The notes: generated by a model not told the origin, from the letters alone. A DNA stretch of 64,000 nt from Paludibacteraceae bacterium (GCA_017464475.1 JAFTZQ010000005.1:124001-188000), one strand, 5' to 3'; positions 1 through 7,422 are shown, counted from the stretch's first letter. Program-made: numbers and translations.

Positions 1-49
1 AAAGAAAGCTGATAAAAGAAAAGAAGCAAAAGAAAATTAATAAGAAAAA

Positions 50-100
50 GCCAAGCCATGCCAAGCCATAAAGGTCAGTAAAGGCAAGGCTTGGCTTGGC
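50..100. repeat. inverted repeat at the left edge
   Basis: GCCAAGCCA at 50-58 pairs with TGGCTTGGC at 92-100, and a second GCCAAGCC copy at 60-67 offers alternative pairing. On the minus strand the hairpin is followed by a T-rich tract, so it could end a leftward transcript. No minus-strand gene is visible to its right, so its role is unclear. Confidence 0.5.
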
Positions 101-141
101 AAAAAAAATATTTAATTAAATTCAATTCAAATTTTTAACTT

Positions 142-480
142 ATGATTTCATTTTATTCCATTTGGTCTCTACTCAATCCGCAAGGCGAGTACAAGCGGCG
201 TCGCAGGGGATGCGAAAAACTATGGGCAGGCTATGACGAGGCGACGTGTCAGCGGATTTATGAAACGATCCGCAATGCCAAAGAACGTGGCGAGTGGGTG
301 AACCCGAATCCGTATTTTGCCATTGAGGATGTGGTAGTGGCTACGATTCGCAAACACCGCAACCAAACCCTCTCTTACCAAGCCTACTACCAAAAGTACG
401 GCACGACGGAGGAGCAGGACGGGTGGAAGATGGAAAACCCGACCGGGCAACAAATAATATATGTCAAACAATCCAATTAA
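142..480 (+). CDS. unrecognised 112-aa protein
   Basis: I do not recognise this family. The protein is basic near the N-terminus (KRRRRG around residues 18-23), has a helical middle (DEATCQRIYETIRNAKERG) and an aromatic-rich C-terminal part (YQAYYQKYGTTEEQDGW). No signal peptide or membrane segment is visible. It is the first gene of a run of small same-strand genes, and its end overlaps the next gene by about 20 nt, so the two are probably co-translated. The composition (short, basic, winged-helix-like in feel) would fit a nucleic-acid-binding accessory protein of a mobile element, but that is only inference. Confidence 0.6.
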   Translation: MISFYSIWSLLNPQGEYKRRRRGCEKLWAGYDEATCQRIYETIRNAKERGEWVNPNPYFAIEDVVVATIRKHRNQTLSYQAYYQKYGTTEEQDGWKMENPTGQQIIYVKQSN

Positions 481-862
481 AAACAACCGTATGGTAAAAG
501 TAAAATTTCCTGATTTTATCAAGTCCATGTCCGGAACGCTCTTCAAGAGGAGACTTCCCGATGGCAGTGTCCGCCGCCTGATTGTCACGAAAAAAGGCTG
601 CATGTACGAAACCACAACCTTTCCCAAGACGGGTCCTCTGTCTTCGGAGACGATTGAGAAGCAGATCCGTTTCGGACTGATCTGCAAAGCCGTTCCCATG
701 ATCCGCAAGGCACACCGTTTGCCGACAGATCCGGCTACACGGAAGCGGCTCTTCCGATCGCTTGGGAAGATATACGACAGGTATCACCGGCAAGGCAAGA
801 CGATCACGCCGGAGTCGCTGGCAAAGGAGTGGGAGACAAGAAATGGGGGAATGAAAGAATGA
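461..862 (+). CDS. unrecognised basic 133-aa protein
   Basis: Unrecognised. The start at 461 overlaps the previous gene; an alternative ATG at 491 would give MVKVKFPDF and remove the overlap. The N-terminal half contains short strand-like stretches (GTLFKRRLPDGSVRRLIV). The C-terminal half is helical and has TDPATRKRLFRSLGKIYDRY. That layout (basic strand-rich start, then a helix with a D-P step followed by aromatics) recurs in the genes at 1767 and 2128, suggesting distant paralogy. The protein is probably cytoplasmic. No catalytic motif is visible. Confidence 0.6.
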   Translation: MSNNPIKNNRMVKVKFPDFIKSMSGTLFKRRLPDGSVRRLIVTKKGCMYETTTFPKTGPLSSETIEKQIRFGLICKAVPMIRKAHRLPTDPATRKRLFRSLGKIYDRYHRQGKTITPESLAKEWETRNGGMKE

Positions 863-880
863 TGGTTGAATGTTGATCGT

Positions 881-949
881 AAGATGATCCCGTGATGGTC
901 TCGCCGTTGCCAACGCGGTGGAAGCACATGACCATCACGCGACCATCTT
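881..949. repeat. imperfect cruciform between small genes
   Basis: The 20 bases at 881-900 and 930-949 are inverted repeats differing at about three positions (cores GTGATGGTC and GACCATCAC). The 29-base loop has its own small palindrome (CCGTTGCCAACGCGG). It sits in the 108-nt spacer between two small genes. There is no T run, so it is not a clear intrinsic terminator. It could be a mobile-element end or a protein-binding site. Confidence 0.5.
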
Positions 950-970
950 CCCACGACAAACCAATGAACA

Positions 971-1216
971 ATGAACGCGCAACAAATATCCATAACGCGG
1001 GTGCGATTCAGACTATCGCACCGCGTGAAACACGTAGTGACATTAAAAGAGTTTGAGAACCTCTTGTACGGCTGGCGGAGACATCCCAAATTCCACGCCG
1101 TGAGCATGAAATGCCTGTCGGCACGCAAGGTGCGGGACGGCAAAGAATGGCTCTCACACCAGGAATTAATCTCGCTATCCAAGTACGCAGGATATGACCT
1201 GACAACCGACGAATAG
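971..1216 (+). CDS. unrecognised 81-aa protein
   Basis: Unrecognised small basic protein with no signal peptide. It begins with ISITRVRFRLSHRVKHVVTL, which looks like alternating strands, and then has a helical segment around LKEFENLLYGWRRHP. The C-terminus is polar (SKYAGYDLTTDE). It lies on the same strand as the flanking small genes, after a spacer with a cruciform. The next gene has its own promoter, so this may be the last gene of the first transcription unit. It is short, and no homologue can be named from memory, so the call as a real gene is moderate. Confidence 0.5.
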   Translation: MNAQQISITRVRFRLSHRVKHVVTLKEFENLLYGWRRHPKFHAVSMKCLSARKVRDGKEWLSHQELISLSKYAGYDLTTDE

Positions 1217-1243
1217 CAAAATTATCTACATCGGGACACTTTT

Positions 1244-1276
1244 TTTGGAAAAAGGTGCCCCTTTGTTGTATCTTTG
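1244..1276 (+). promoter_or_regulatory. Bacteroidota-type promoter for the small lipoprotein gene
   Basis: TTTG at 1244-1247 and TATCTTTG at 1269-1276 are 21 nt apart, matching the -33/-7 pattern. The expected start is a few bases downstream, about 20 nt before the ATG at 1304. It probably drives the four-gene run to 2511. Confidence 0.75.
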
Positions 1277-1303
1277 CACCGGATTTCAAAAAACAACATA
1301 CAA

Positions 1304-1471
1304 ATGAGAAAGATTTTGATTATGGCTGTCATTCTGACAAGCATCGTGATGGTGAGTTGCAACGTGACAAGGACCATCACCACCCAATCCGAGTACCGGC
1401 AGAAAGCCGACTCCTCGGTCGTGATCCAGACCAAGACCATTGAGATCTACGACGCCTCCAAAAAGATGTAG
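1304..1471 (+). CDS. small 55-aa lipoprotein
   Basis: The start at 1304 is chosen because it directly follows the promoter and opens a lipoprotein signal: a charged MRKIL start, a hydrophobic stretch, and a lipobox ending VSC with Cys19. The mature part is only about 36 residues (threonine-rich NVTRTITTQSEY, then VVIQTKTIEIYD), too short for an enzyme. It is predicted to be lipid-anchored in a membrane. It is the first gene of a run with the MAKV-type small proteins, and its stop is 2 nt before the next ATG, so the two are almost certainly co-expressed. Function unknown. Confidence 0.7.
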   Translation: MRKILIMAVILTSIVMVSCNVTRTITTQSEYRQKADSSVVIQTKTIEIYDASKKM

Positions 1472-1473
1472 CG

Positions 1474-1743
1474 ATGGCAAAAGTGGAATTTGACATAGGA
1501 ATCGATTCGGTGCGCGGCATTCTGATGGGAACAGACCCTTTCTATATCCGCCGTTACCCTTCTCGTGGAGGCGGTATGATGCATATCGTGCAAGCGCGAC
1601 CCAATCGTTCCGGTCATGTTCCTTCGTCCGCAGAGGCAGCCAACCGCGTATCGTTCGGCGCGCAGTTCGGTACACAGCGGCACCTCGATTTTCTGGAACG
1701 GACAATGAAAGGACAACTGTCTATTGATTTCGGCGATTATTAA
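1474..1743 (+). CDS. MAKV-type small protein (89 aa)
   Basis: Unrecognised function. The N-terminus (MAKVEFDIGIDSVRGIL) closely matches that of the gene at 2128 (MAKVTWSAGIDHVSGAL), pointing to a shared domain. The middle is rich in Gly, Arg and His (RRYPSRGGGMMHIVQARP) and the end is FLERTMKGQLSIDFGDY. No signal peptide or membrane helix is seen. It starts 2 nt after the lipoprotein gene and is followed within 25 nt by another MAK-start gene. It may be a truncated member of the family, since it lacks the helical C-terminal part of the two larger ones. Confidence 0.6.
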   Translation: MAKVEFDIGIDSVRGILMGTDPFYIRRYPSRGGGMMHIVQARPNRSGHVPSSAEAANRVSFGAQFGTQRHLDFLERTMKGQLSIDFGDY

Positions 1744-1766
1744 TTTTAAAAATCTTATCTATCGGC

Positions 1767-2084
1767 ATGGCAAAAATCACATTGCATGGCATGTTTGCCC
1801 GCGTAAGAGGCAAATTCAACAAATCGGAGACGCTCTATTTCAAGGGCTGTCCGTGCGGCAAAGAGCAGTTAGGCGTGGACTTGCTCAATCCCTCCAAAGC
1901 TCAGCACGCGAAAAACAAACAATCCCAAGCGGCATTGAAGGCGGCAGTTCAGGCTGCCAAGACGGCGCTTGCCGATCCGTCAGAACGCGCAACGCTGGAG
2001 GCAGGTTTCAAGGCGCAGAAGAAGTACACTTCCCTCTTCGCCTACACCGTGGCGCAGAAATACGTCAAACCGGATTTTGATTAA
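1767..2084 (+). CDS. MAKV-type small protein (105 aa)
   Basis: Unrecognised function. It begins MAKITLHGMFARVRGKF, resembling its neighbours. A CPCG motif lies near residue 30. An alanine/lysine-rich helix follows (QAALKAAVQAAKTALADPSER), then aromatics (KKYTSLFAYTVAQKY). The D-P step followed by a Y/F-rich end is shared with the gene at 461 and loosely with that at 2128. The protein is cytoplasmic, basic and probably mostly helical in its second half. It is part of the same run, with a 43-nt spacer to the next gene. Confidence 0.6.
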   Translation: MAKITLHGMFARVRGKFNKSETLYFKGCPCGKEQLGVDLLNPSKAQHAKNKQSQAALKAAVQAAKTALADPSERATLEAGFKAQKKYTSLFAYTVAQKYVKPDFD

Positions 2085-2127
2085 CCGATCAACTATTAAC
2101 CAACCATTAAACCAAACCGTAACTAGT

Positions 2128-2511
2128 ATGGCAAAAGTAACATGGAGTGCGGGTATCGACCATGTGTCGGGCGCACTCGCCAAACCGAGCAAGAGCGGTC
2201 AACACTCTTGCGCAAAAATGCTGTTGGGTACCCACCGTATTGCTCCTTCCGAGAGCCAGGACTGTAACCGTCTGTACCTGCGTTCGAAGACGAAGCGCAG
2301 CACCCAACCGTCCACCAAGGAGCTGAAGATCCGCGAGCGTTTTGCAGCCGTCGCCCAGATGGTCACCGCGCGTCGCGCCGATCTGACGAAGATCGTTGCC
2401 GACCAGCAGGCGTTCCTTGCTCAGGTAAACACCGCCGGTGGTGCCAAGACCATGCGTGCCTACCTCTGGCGCGTCTGCGGACAGGAGTACGACCAGTCGA
2501 ACAACGGCTAA
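2128..2511 (+). CDS. MAKV-type small protein (127 aa)
   Basis: The start at 2128 is preferred over upstream in-frame starts because it gives the family N-terminus MAKVTWSAGIDHVSGAL and avoids overlapping the previous gene. The first half is basic with possible strands (RLYLRSKTKRST). The second half is helical (RERFAAVAQMVTARRADLTK, then QAFLAQVN) and ends in a conserved-looking aromatic stretch (MRAYLWRVCGQEYDQ). A strong hairpin plus T run follows immediately, so this is the end of the transcription unit. The function is unknown. The run of related small genes suggests a repeated accessory family rather than core metabolism. Confidence 0.65.
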   Translation: MAKVTWSAGIDHVSGALAKPSKSGQHSCAKMLLGTHRIAPSESQDCNRLYLRSKTKRSTQPSTKELKIRERFAAVAQMVTARRADLTKIVADQQAFLAQVNTAGGAKTMRAYLWRVCGQEYDQSNNG

Positions 2512-2518
2512 ACGGAAA

Positions 2519-2542
2519 AGCGTCCCTCGGGGCGCTTTTTTT
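2519..2542 (+). terminator. intrinsic terminator after the small-gene island
   Basis: A 7-bp stem (AGCGTCC with GGGCGCT, one G-T pair) with loop CTCG is followed by a run of seven T. It lies 8 nt after the stop at 2511. Confidence 0.85.
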
Positions 2543-2551
2543 CGCTTTTTA

Positions 2552-2583
2552 TTTGCATATATAAACAAAAAGTACTACCTTTG
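2552..2583 (+). promoter_or_regulatory. Bacteroidota-type promoter
   Basis: TTTG at 2552-2555 and TACCTTTG at 2576-2583 are 20 nt apart. The ATG of the secreted repeat protein is at 2615. Confidence 0.85.
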
Positions 2584-2614
2584 CACTCGAATTGGTAACT
2601 AAAACACAACAACC

Positions 2615-3007
2615 ATGAAACGAATACTTACTTTTCTTTTGCTCTGCACAAGCGCGATGTGCCTTTTTGCAGACAACCTCTCCGAAGCGGAGTATTACCA
2701 GAAAAAAGCCGAAGGCTATCGCCGTGAGGCGGCATACTACGAGCAAAAGGCAAAAGGCTACGAGCGCGAAGCGGAATACTACATCAAGAAAGCCGAAGGA
2801 TACCAACGCGAGGCTGCCTACTACACCAAGAGGGGCGATGTAGATCGAGCCAACACCCAGACACGCTATGCCCGTAACGCCATGGATAATGCCAAAACGC
2901 AGCAACGCTATGCTCAACAGGCATGGGATAATTACCGTACCCAACTTCGCTATGCCCAAGAAGCCGATGAGAAAGCCGCTATGTACCTCCGTCGGGCAAC
3001 ACAATAG
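2615..3007 (+). CDS. secreted Tyr/Glu/Lys repeat protein (130 aa)
   Basis: The protein has a signal peptide (MKRILTFLLLCTSAMCLFA) and is therefore probably periplasmic. The mature part is built of repeated units of about 14 residues, with forms such as EYYQKKAEGYRREAAYY and GYEREAEYYIKKAEGY. It then shifts to a second repeat type around residues 80-120 (TQTRYARNA, KTQQRYAQQA, RTQLRYAQEA). The pattern predicts a long charged helix or coiled coil with regularly spaced tyrosines. There is no enzyme motif. It is a single-gene unit with its own promoter. A structural or binding role in the periplasm is inference. Confidence 0.75.
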   Translation: MKRILTFLLLCTSAMCLFADNLSEAEYYQKKAEGYRREAAYYEQKAKGYEREAEYYIKKAEGYQREAAYYTKRGDVDRANTQTRYARNAMDNAKTQQRYAQQAWDNYRTQLRYAQEADEKAAMYLRRATQ

Positions 3008-3090
3008 TAAAAGTTCCGAATATATTTACTGATATATCATCCTACAGCAAGCTAATAATTCAGCAGATATAGTCTAATAAATAATATACT

Positions 3091-3501
3091 ATGTACAACA
3101 GACCCTTTACACCGGAATGGATTTCCGAACTGAAGCCGAATGAGATTTTTGTATTTGGCAGTAATCTGGCAGGTGCGCATGCCGGAGGCGCAGCGCATAT
3201 CGCTTGTGAGAAATTCGGTGCTATATGGGGGCAGGGAACCGGTCTGCAGGGGCAGAGTTATGCCATACCTACCATGCAGGGCGGGGTAGATACCATCGAA
3301 CCCTATGTCAAGGAGTTTATCGCTTTTGCCAAGAATCATCCTGAACTCACTTTCCTCGTCACCCCTATTGGTTGCGGCATAGCCGGTTTTACAGCGGAGG
3401 AGATAGCACCGCTTTTCTACCATGCAATGGATGTGGAGAACATCCTTTTGCCGGAGGAATTCGCGTCCATGTTCCGACGAAAAACGGACGAAAAGCAATG
3501 A
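3091..3501 (+). CDS. A1S_2505-like (macro-like) protein
   Basis: The 136-aa sequence has the block NEIFVFGSNLAGAHAGGAA, then GQGTGLQGQSYAIPTM, then FLVTPIGCGIAGF. I recognise these as the small protein family often labelled A1S_2505 or phage non-structural protein, found on phages, plasmids and chromosomes. The glycine-rich blocks resemble nucleotide-binding loops of macro-domain folds, but substrate and role are not established to my knowledge. There is no signal peptide. It is a stand-alone gene between a secreted protein and rpsP, with no clear promoter of its own in the 80-nt upstream spacer. Confidence 0.75.
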   Translation: MYNRPFTPEWISELKPNEIFVFGSNLAGAHAGGAAHIACEKFGAIWGQGTGLQGQSYAIPTMQGGVDTIEPYVKEFIAFAKNHPELTFLVTPIGCGIAGFTAEEIAPLFYHAMDVENILLPEEFASMFRRKTDEKQ

Positions 3502-3525
3502 ACATCTGAAAAAAATGCGCAAAAA

Positions 3526-3557
3526 TTTGCGTATTCCAAAAAAAAGCAGTACCTTTG
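3526..3557 (+). promoter_or_regulatory. promoter of rpsP
   Basis: TTTG at 3526-3529 and TACCTTTG at 3550-3557 are 20 nt apart. The leader to the ATG at 3646 is about 85 nt, longer than usual in this window. Confidence 0.85.
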
Positions 3558-3598
3558 CGCCGCTTTTCGTGTAAAAGCACGTCATTAATTATTAACCC

Positions 3599-3626
3599 GG
3601 GCACGAACTCGTGCAGTTCAACGCCC
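3599..3626 (+). promoter_or_regulatory. structured leader hairpin upstream of rpsP
   Basis: Within the rpsP leader GGGC (3599-3602) can pair with GCCC (3623-3626). Inside it either GCACGA/TCGTGC or GAACT/AGTTC can form. Such alternative pairing is what a ribosomal-protein autoregulatory leader would show, but this is inference. Confidence 0.35.
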
Positions 3627-3645
3627 AATAAACAACAACAAACAA

Positions 3646-4209
3646 ATGGCAACAAAGATTCGTTTGGCTCGTTATGGTCACAAAGACTATGCTTTCTACC
3701 ACATCGTAGTAGCAGACAGCCGCTCGCCGCGTGACGGCAAATTTATCGAACGTCTCGGTTCGTTCAACCCGAACACCAACCCTGCAACCGTGATCCTCAA
3801 TTTTGAGCGCGCACTCTACTGGGTAGGCGTAGGAGCACAGCCGACAGACACCGTACGTACGATCCTTTCTAACGAAGGCGTACTCCTCTGCAAACACTTG
3901 CAAGGCGGTGTAGCCAAGGGTGCTTTCAGCGAGGAAGAGGCACAGCGCCGCTTCGAGGCTTGGAAAGCCCAGAAAGATGCTAAGAATGGCAAGATCAGCC
4001 AGGCTGAGGCAGACAAGAAAGCTGCTGCAGCTCGCGCTCTTCACAACCAGGAGATTGAGACCAACAAGGCGAAAGCCGCTGCTATCGCTGAGAAGCGTGC
4101 CGCTGCTGACGCTGCTCTCGCTGCTGCCGCTCAAGAGGCTGCACAGGAAGCTGCTGCCGCTGAGGCAGAGGCTAAAGGCGAGGCTCCTGCTGAAGAAGCT
4201 GAGGCTTAA
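3646..4209 (+). CDS. rpsP: 30S ribosomal protein S16
   Basis: The first ~80 residues are a clear S16 domain: [20 protein letters not shown], then [15 protein letters not shown] and the helix with [16 protein letters not shown]. At 187 aa it is about twice the usual bacterial length. The extra C-terminal ~100 residues are a low-complexity, Ala/Glu/Lys-rich helix ([16 protein letters not shown], many AAAEAEA units). Such extensions are typical of Bacteroidota S16. The gene stands alone with its own promoter and a structured leader, and is followed by an intrinsic terminator. It acts in 30S assembly, binding 16S rRNA. Confidence 0.97.
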   Translation: MATKIRLARYGHKDYAFYHIVVADSRSPRDGKFIERLGSFNPNTNPATVILNFERALYWVGVGAQPTDTVRTILSNEGVLLCKHLQGGVAKGAFSEEEAQRRFEAWKAQKDAKNGKISQAEADKKAAAARALHNQEIETNKAKAAAIAEKRAAADAALAAAAQEAAQEAAAAEAEAKGEAPAEEAEA

Positions 4210-4245
4210 AAAGCCATCAGAAATCAGCCATCAGCTGTCAAAAAG

Positions 4246-4276
4246 AAACCCGGAACATTCGTTTCGGGCTTTTTTA
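4246..4276 (+). terminator. intrinsic terminator after rpsP
   Basis: AAACCCGGAAC at 4246-4256 pairs with GTTTCGGGCTT at 4261-4271 (one mismatch, one G-T) around loop ATTC, followed by T residues. It abuts the 3' end of the convergent acyltransferase gene and may serve both directions. Confidence 0.85.
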
Positions 4277-5380
4277 TTATAGTTTAATCCCTATTTTATC
4301 CTTGAAATAGCCGAACAAGTAATGCCATGCAACGGGTAGCACGACCTCCAATCCGACCAGCGCCCAGAAATCAAGCCTTGTCGGCATGAACCATATAGAA
4401 GAACGGAACGCTACCGTCAACTCCGGCTCTATGCTCCAATGGATCAGTACCCATCCGACCGCCAGTTTGACCAGCAGATGGTGGGTCATAATATCCCATG
4501 TGGATTCGCTCACGGCTTTCTCTATCCCGTTCGGAACAACATACCGCTCAATGATCCCGGCTATCCGAACCCACAGTAAGATACCCGCTATCGCCATCAG
4601 TAGCGGCGTAATAACCCACCCTCCGTAATTCATCCATGCCAGCGAATAAGGTACTTCCCCGCCTATGTGTACTACGAGATACGAAACCAGAAGGCATGCC
4701 GGAATAAGAATCCATGAACTCAGCCTCTCTATATATGGCTCTATATACTTTCTATAATATTTGCCGAAATGGATGAAGAAGAGCGCGTAACTGACATGCA
4801 GCGGCAGATACCAATAATGCGACATCTGCGCCAGAGAGGCGAAACGCAGTCCCGCTATCGCCAGCAGCAGATACACCCCTAACATCACATGATCGTTCAC
4901 CCGGCGCAGCACAATATTCAGCACCCCATACAGCAGTAAAGCGGGATAGAGCATGCCCACAAACCATGTAGCCAGATTCAGTGTGTATTGATGGCCGGTG
5001 ACAAACGGCTCGACCAGCAAGGAATTGAATGACCATATAGTACCGAGAGAAGGCAAATAATCCACCACATTCCGCCATACCAGAAGCGACACGATCCCAG
5101 CATATACGATATTCCAGCCCAGTAAAGGCAAAGCAAGCCCTTTTGTCTTCTTCCATAGAAAAGACGGGTACTTCTCCCACGTCAGATCCCGGAAGAAATA
5201 TCCGCTAGCAAACAGAAAAATAGCCAGTCTGTACGGCGCCATCGGGAAATAGACGTCAAACCATGTAAACCCCGGGTGCGGGAAATTGTGCCCCAAGACG
5301 ACCAGCATTATCGCAATGGCGCGAAGTATATCCATGCGCCTGTTGCGCGGAGGAAGCGGTATTTTCTTGTCCAAACTCAT
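4277..5380 (-). CDS. acyltransferase family 3 membrane protein
   Basis: The 367-aa multi-pass protein starts with the family signature: RRMDILRAIAIMLVVLGHN, with Asp17, Arg20 and the catalytic-type His31. About ten hydrophobic segments follow. Proteins of this family transfer O-acyl groups, often acetyl, to surface polysaccharides or other exported sugars at the inner membrane. It lies next to a sulfatase-fold transferase and upstream of a glycosyltransferase cluster, so modification of a surface glycan is likely. The substrate cannot be read from the sequence. A second acyltransferase of the same family is at 54577. Confidence 0.85.
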   Translation of the reverse strand: MSLDKKIPLPPRNRRMDILRAIAIMLVVLGHNFPHPGFTWFDVYFPMAPYRLAIFLFASGYFFRDLTWEKYPSFLWKKTKGLALPLLGWNIVYAGIVSLLVWRNVVDYLPSLGTIWSFNSLLVEPFVTGHQYTLNLATWFVGMLYPALLLYGVLNIVLRRVNDHVMLGVYLLLAIAGLRFASLAQMSHYWYLPLHVSYALFFIHFGKYYRKYIEPYIERLSSWILIPACLLVSYLVVHIGGEVPYSLAWMNYGGWVITPLLMAIAGILLWVRIAGIIERYVVPNGIEKAVSESTWDIMTHHLLVKLAVGWVLIHWSIEPELTVAFRSSIWFMPTRLDFWALVGLEVVLPVAWHYLFGYFKDKIGIKL

Positions 5381-5409
5381 TTTTTAACTTAATAAGGCCG
5401 CAAAATTAC

Positions 5410-7341
5410 TCAATTTATTTGTATTACACAAGTTTTTGCGCACTTTTTTGTCATTTCCCCCTTTCCGCCTCCTTCTCTCCTCCCTCTATGGGGAGGTCGG
5501 GTTGGAGCTCTCCCTCCTATCAGCCTGCTGCGGACTGCCTCCAGACTGTTGGAATACATATACCGATAGACGCTGCCTCCGGCGTGCGCGATATAGTGCG
5601 GCAGATCGGGGGATTCGAACCAATTCATCCGAATCAGCTTGTCGGAGAGTGAGCGCCGGAGTGCATGGTTATCGTCCGCGTCATAGGGCTGCGCGATCAA
5701 GTCATGCCCCACGCCTTTCCAGAAATAGTGCGACTGACCCACGGCGTGCAGCAGAGTGGGAAATATATCTCCCTGTTTGGCATGGGCGATCGTGATAGGG
5801 GTGTCCACCTCCGGTGTAATCAAAATGAACGGACATCCGGCTTGAGCGGTACCGAAAGGCAGGTTCGCACGCACGCCGTAATCCCGCACTTCTTCGCTCA
5901 TGTCATACGTGAAAATACGGTGGTCGCCGGTGATGGCAATCGTGCTGTTTTGCATCGCTTTCGCCGTGTCTGCCCATGCCAGGAAACGTCCTATCTGGCG
6001 ATCGGTATAATGCGCTGTTTTGAGGTAACTCTGAATGATAGCGGGAATCGAGTCCGGCAACTCAATAGGATCCTGACGACTATCGAAAGGCAGGTGTCCG
6101 TTGATGGAAATGCCCATGAGGCAACAGGGCGCGCCCGCCGTGTCCAGCGTCTGTATCATCCGGTCCATGACGATGCTGTCGGTCCAAGCGAAACGGTAGT
6201 CTGTGTCGGGTTCGATCAGTTCCTGATAGCCATAGACCGTCGTCATCCGGCGTTGGTTCCACACGTTGCGGCAGGGGTTGACGATCGCGCTGCGGGGGTA
6301 GAAATGCGCGATATTGGGGTATGTGCAGTAGTCATAGTCGATGCACGCAATCCCTTCGTGCGTCGGGTAAAGCCCGGTATTGACGATCAGCTGCCCGTCG
6401 CCGGACATCCCGTATTGGATCTGGGTCAGCAGATCGCGGGCATAGAGCACCGGGTGGGACGAGATATATTCTTTCATCGCCGGACAGATCGGCTCACCGT
6501 TCCTGTCCACTGCGTCCAACACCCACGATTCGAAACTCTCCAACAGCAGAATCACCAGATGTCCTTGCGGCTCCGCCGGAGGTAGCTGCGGCGTGATGAG
6601 TTTGGCGAGCTCGGCGCGCTCTGCCTCGTTCAACTCGGCAGGCTGGTTCCTCTCGGCATAATACCGGATGCAATCTGCCGCCATGTAGAGAGGATAGGCG
6701 AGGATTGAACGATGGTGGATATAATGCGTCGCTTTGCGCTCGCTCTCGCTCACGTCCACAAAGAAAGCCTGCGGAATAGAGCACGGATTGATCCACTCCC
6801 ACGTGAAAGGAGCGCCGTTGATATAGGGCTTGTGATAGTGCCACCGGAGGAACGAGCCGGTAAAGCTTAACATAACGCCGGCAATGAGGGCAATGAGCGT
6901 TTCCCACCACCGGAATGGAGCGGATTTCCACAGAAAACATACCGCTGCGACGCAAGTAAGGAGCGGAAACAAGAGCAATGAAGCGTCGCAATAAGGGATG
7001 ATGCTGGACCAGAACCCCTCCATGTTGCCCGCCAGCGTAAAGAGGTGCCACGTCATAAAAAGATGATTGACGCGGTAGTAAATGATCTGCGCTATGATCC
7101 AAAGGTCGGTTACGCCCAGCAGCACAAACACCGGCCATCGTTTGGGAGTCCACATCACGGTAAGCGCCAGAATGACCGCCGCCGCCCATTTGAAATAAGT
7201 ATGGGCAGGAGAGACGTACAAGCCGGTATCCACTATTGCGTCAAACAAAAAGCATTTGGCACCAAGCAGACCGACCACCAGCAGGAAACGGAGCCATGCT
7301 CCCCAATGCGTATTATTCAGGATCCTGATAACCATAAACAT
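5410..7341 (-). CDS. LTA-synthase-like sulfatase-fold membrane transferase
   Basis: The protein has 643 aa. The N-terminal ~180 residues carry about five membrane segments. A sulfatase/alkaline-phosphatase-fold domain follows, with HLVILLLESFESWVLDA near residue 265, GMSGDGQLIVNTGLYP near 320 and TGDHRIF near 500 (metal ligands Asp-His). This layout matches the LtaS/OpgB phosphoglycerol or phosphoethanolamine transferase group, acting on the outer face of the inner membrane. In a Gram-negative cell the acceptor is probably lipid A, a glycan or a periplasmic glucan (inference). The last ~35 residues are Arg/Gly-rich and overlap a palindromic repeat at 5476-5507, so the natural C-terminus has probably been replaced. 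Confidence 0.8.
   Translation of the reverse strand: MFMVIRILNNTHWGAWLRFLLVVGLLGAKCFLFDAIVDTGLYVSPAHTYFKWAAAVILALTVMWTPKRWPVFVLLGVTDLWIIAQIIYYRVNHLFMTWHLFTLAGNMEGFWSSIIPYCDASLLLFPLLTCVAAVCFLWKSAPFRWWETLIALIAGVMLSFTGSFLRWHYHKPYINGAPFTWEWINPCSIPQAFFVDVSESERKATHYIHHRSILAYPLYMAADCIRYYAERNQPAELNEAERAELAKLITPQLPPAEPQGHLVILLLESFESWVLDAVDRNGEPICPAMKEYISSHPVLYARDLLTQIQYGMSGDGQLIVNTGLYPTHEGIACIDYDYCTYPNIAHFYPRSAIVNPCRNVWNQRRMTTVYGYQELIEPDTDYRFAWTDSIVMDRMIQTLDTAGAPCCLMGISINGHLPFDSRQDPIELPDSIPAIIQSYLKTAHYTDRQIGRFLAWADTAKAMQNSTIAITGDHRIFTYDMSEEVRDYGVRANLPFGTAQAGCPFILITPEVDTPITIAHAKQGDIFPTLLHAVGQSHYFWKGVGHDLIAQPYDADDNHALRRSLSDKLIRMNWFESPDLPHYIAHAGGSVYRYMYSNSLEAVRSRLIGGRAPTRPPHRGRREGGGKGEMTKKCAKTCVIQIN
5476..5507. 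repeat. C-rich palindromic repeat (family A) inside the 3' end of the sulfatase-fold gene
   Basis: CTCCTCCCTCTATGGGGAGG followed by TCGGGTTGGAG matches the core seen at 29065, 31667-31770, 59481 and 61193: C-rich arm, short loop, G-rich arm, then a GGTTGG-type tail. On the minus strand it encodes the RAPTRPPHRGRREGGG tail. Confidence 0.6.
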
Positions 7342-7391
7342 ATCAAATTTGCTGCAAAATTACTTAAAATATTTGAATTATGCAAAAAAAA

Positions 7392-7422
7392 TTGTGTATA
7401 TGCAAAAAAAGCAGTATCTTTG
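7392..7422 (+). promoter_or_regulatory. promoter of the glycosyltransferase operon
   Basis: TTG at 7392-7394 and TATCTTTG at 7415-7422 are 20 nt apart. The ATG at 7457 follows after about 30 nt of leader. It probably drives the tightly spaced genes to 13494. Confidence 0.8.

Noticed and set aside
3091-3501. ADP-ribose-processing macrodomain enzyme
   Set aside because: The glycine-rich blocks are only macro-like; the sequence fits the A1S_2505 family, for which no reaction can be claimed.
5665-6585. 306-codon open frame on the plus strand
   Set aside because: Antisense to the sulfatase-fold gene, which shows clear membrane and catalytic motifs.
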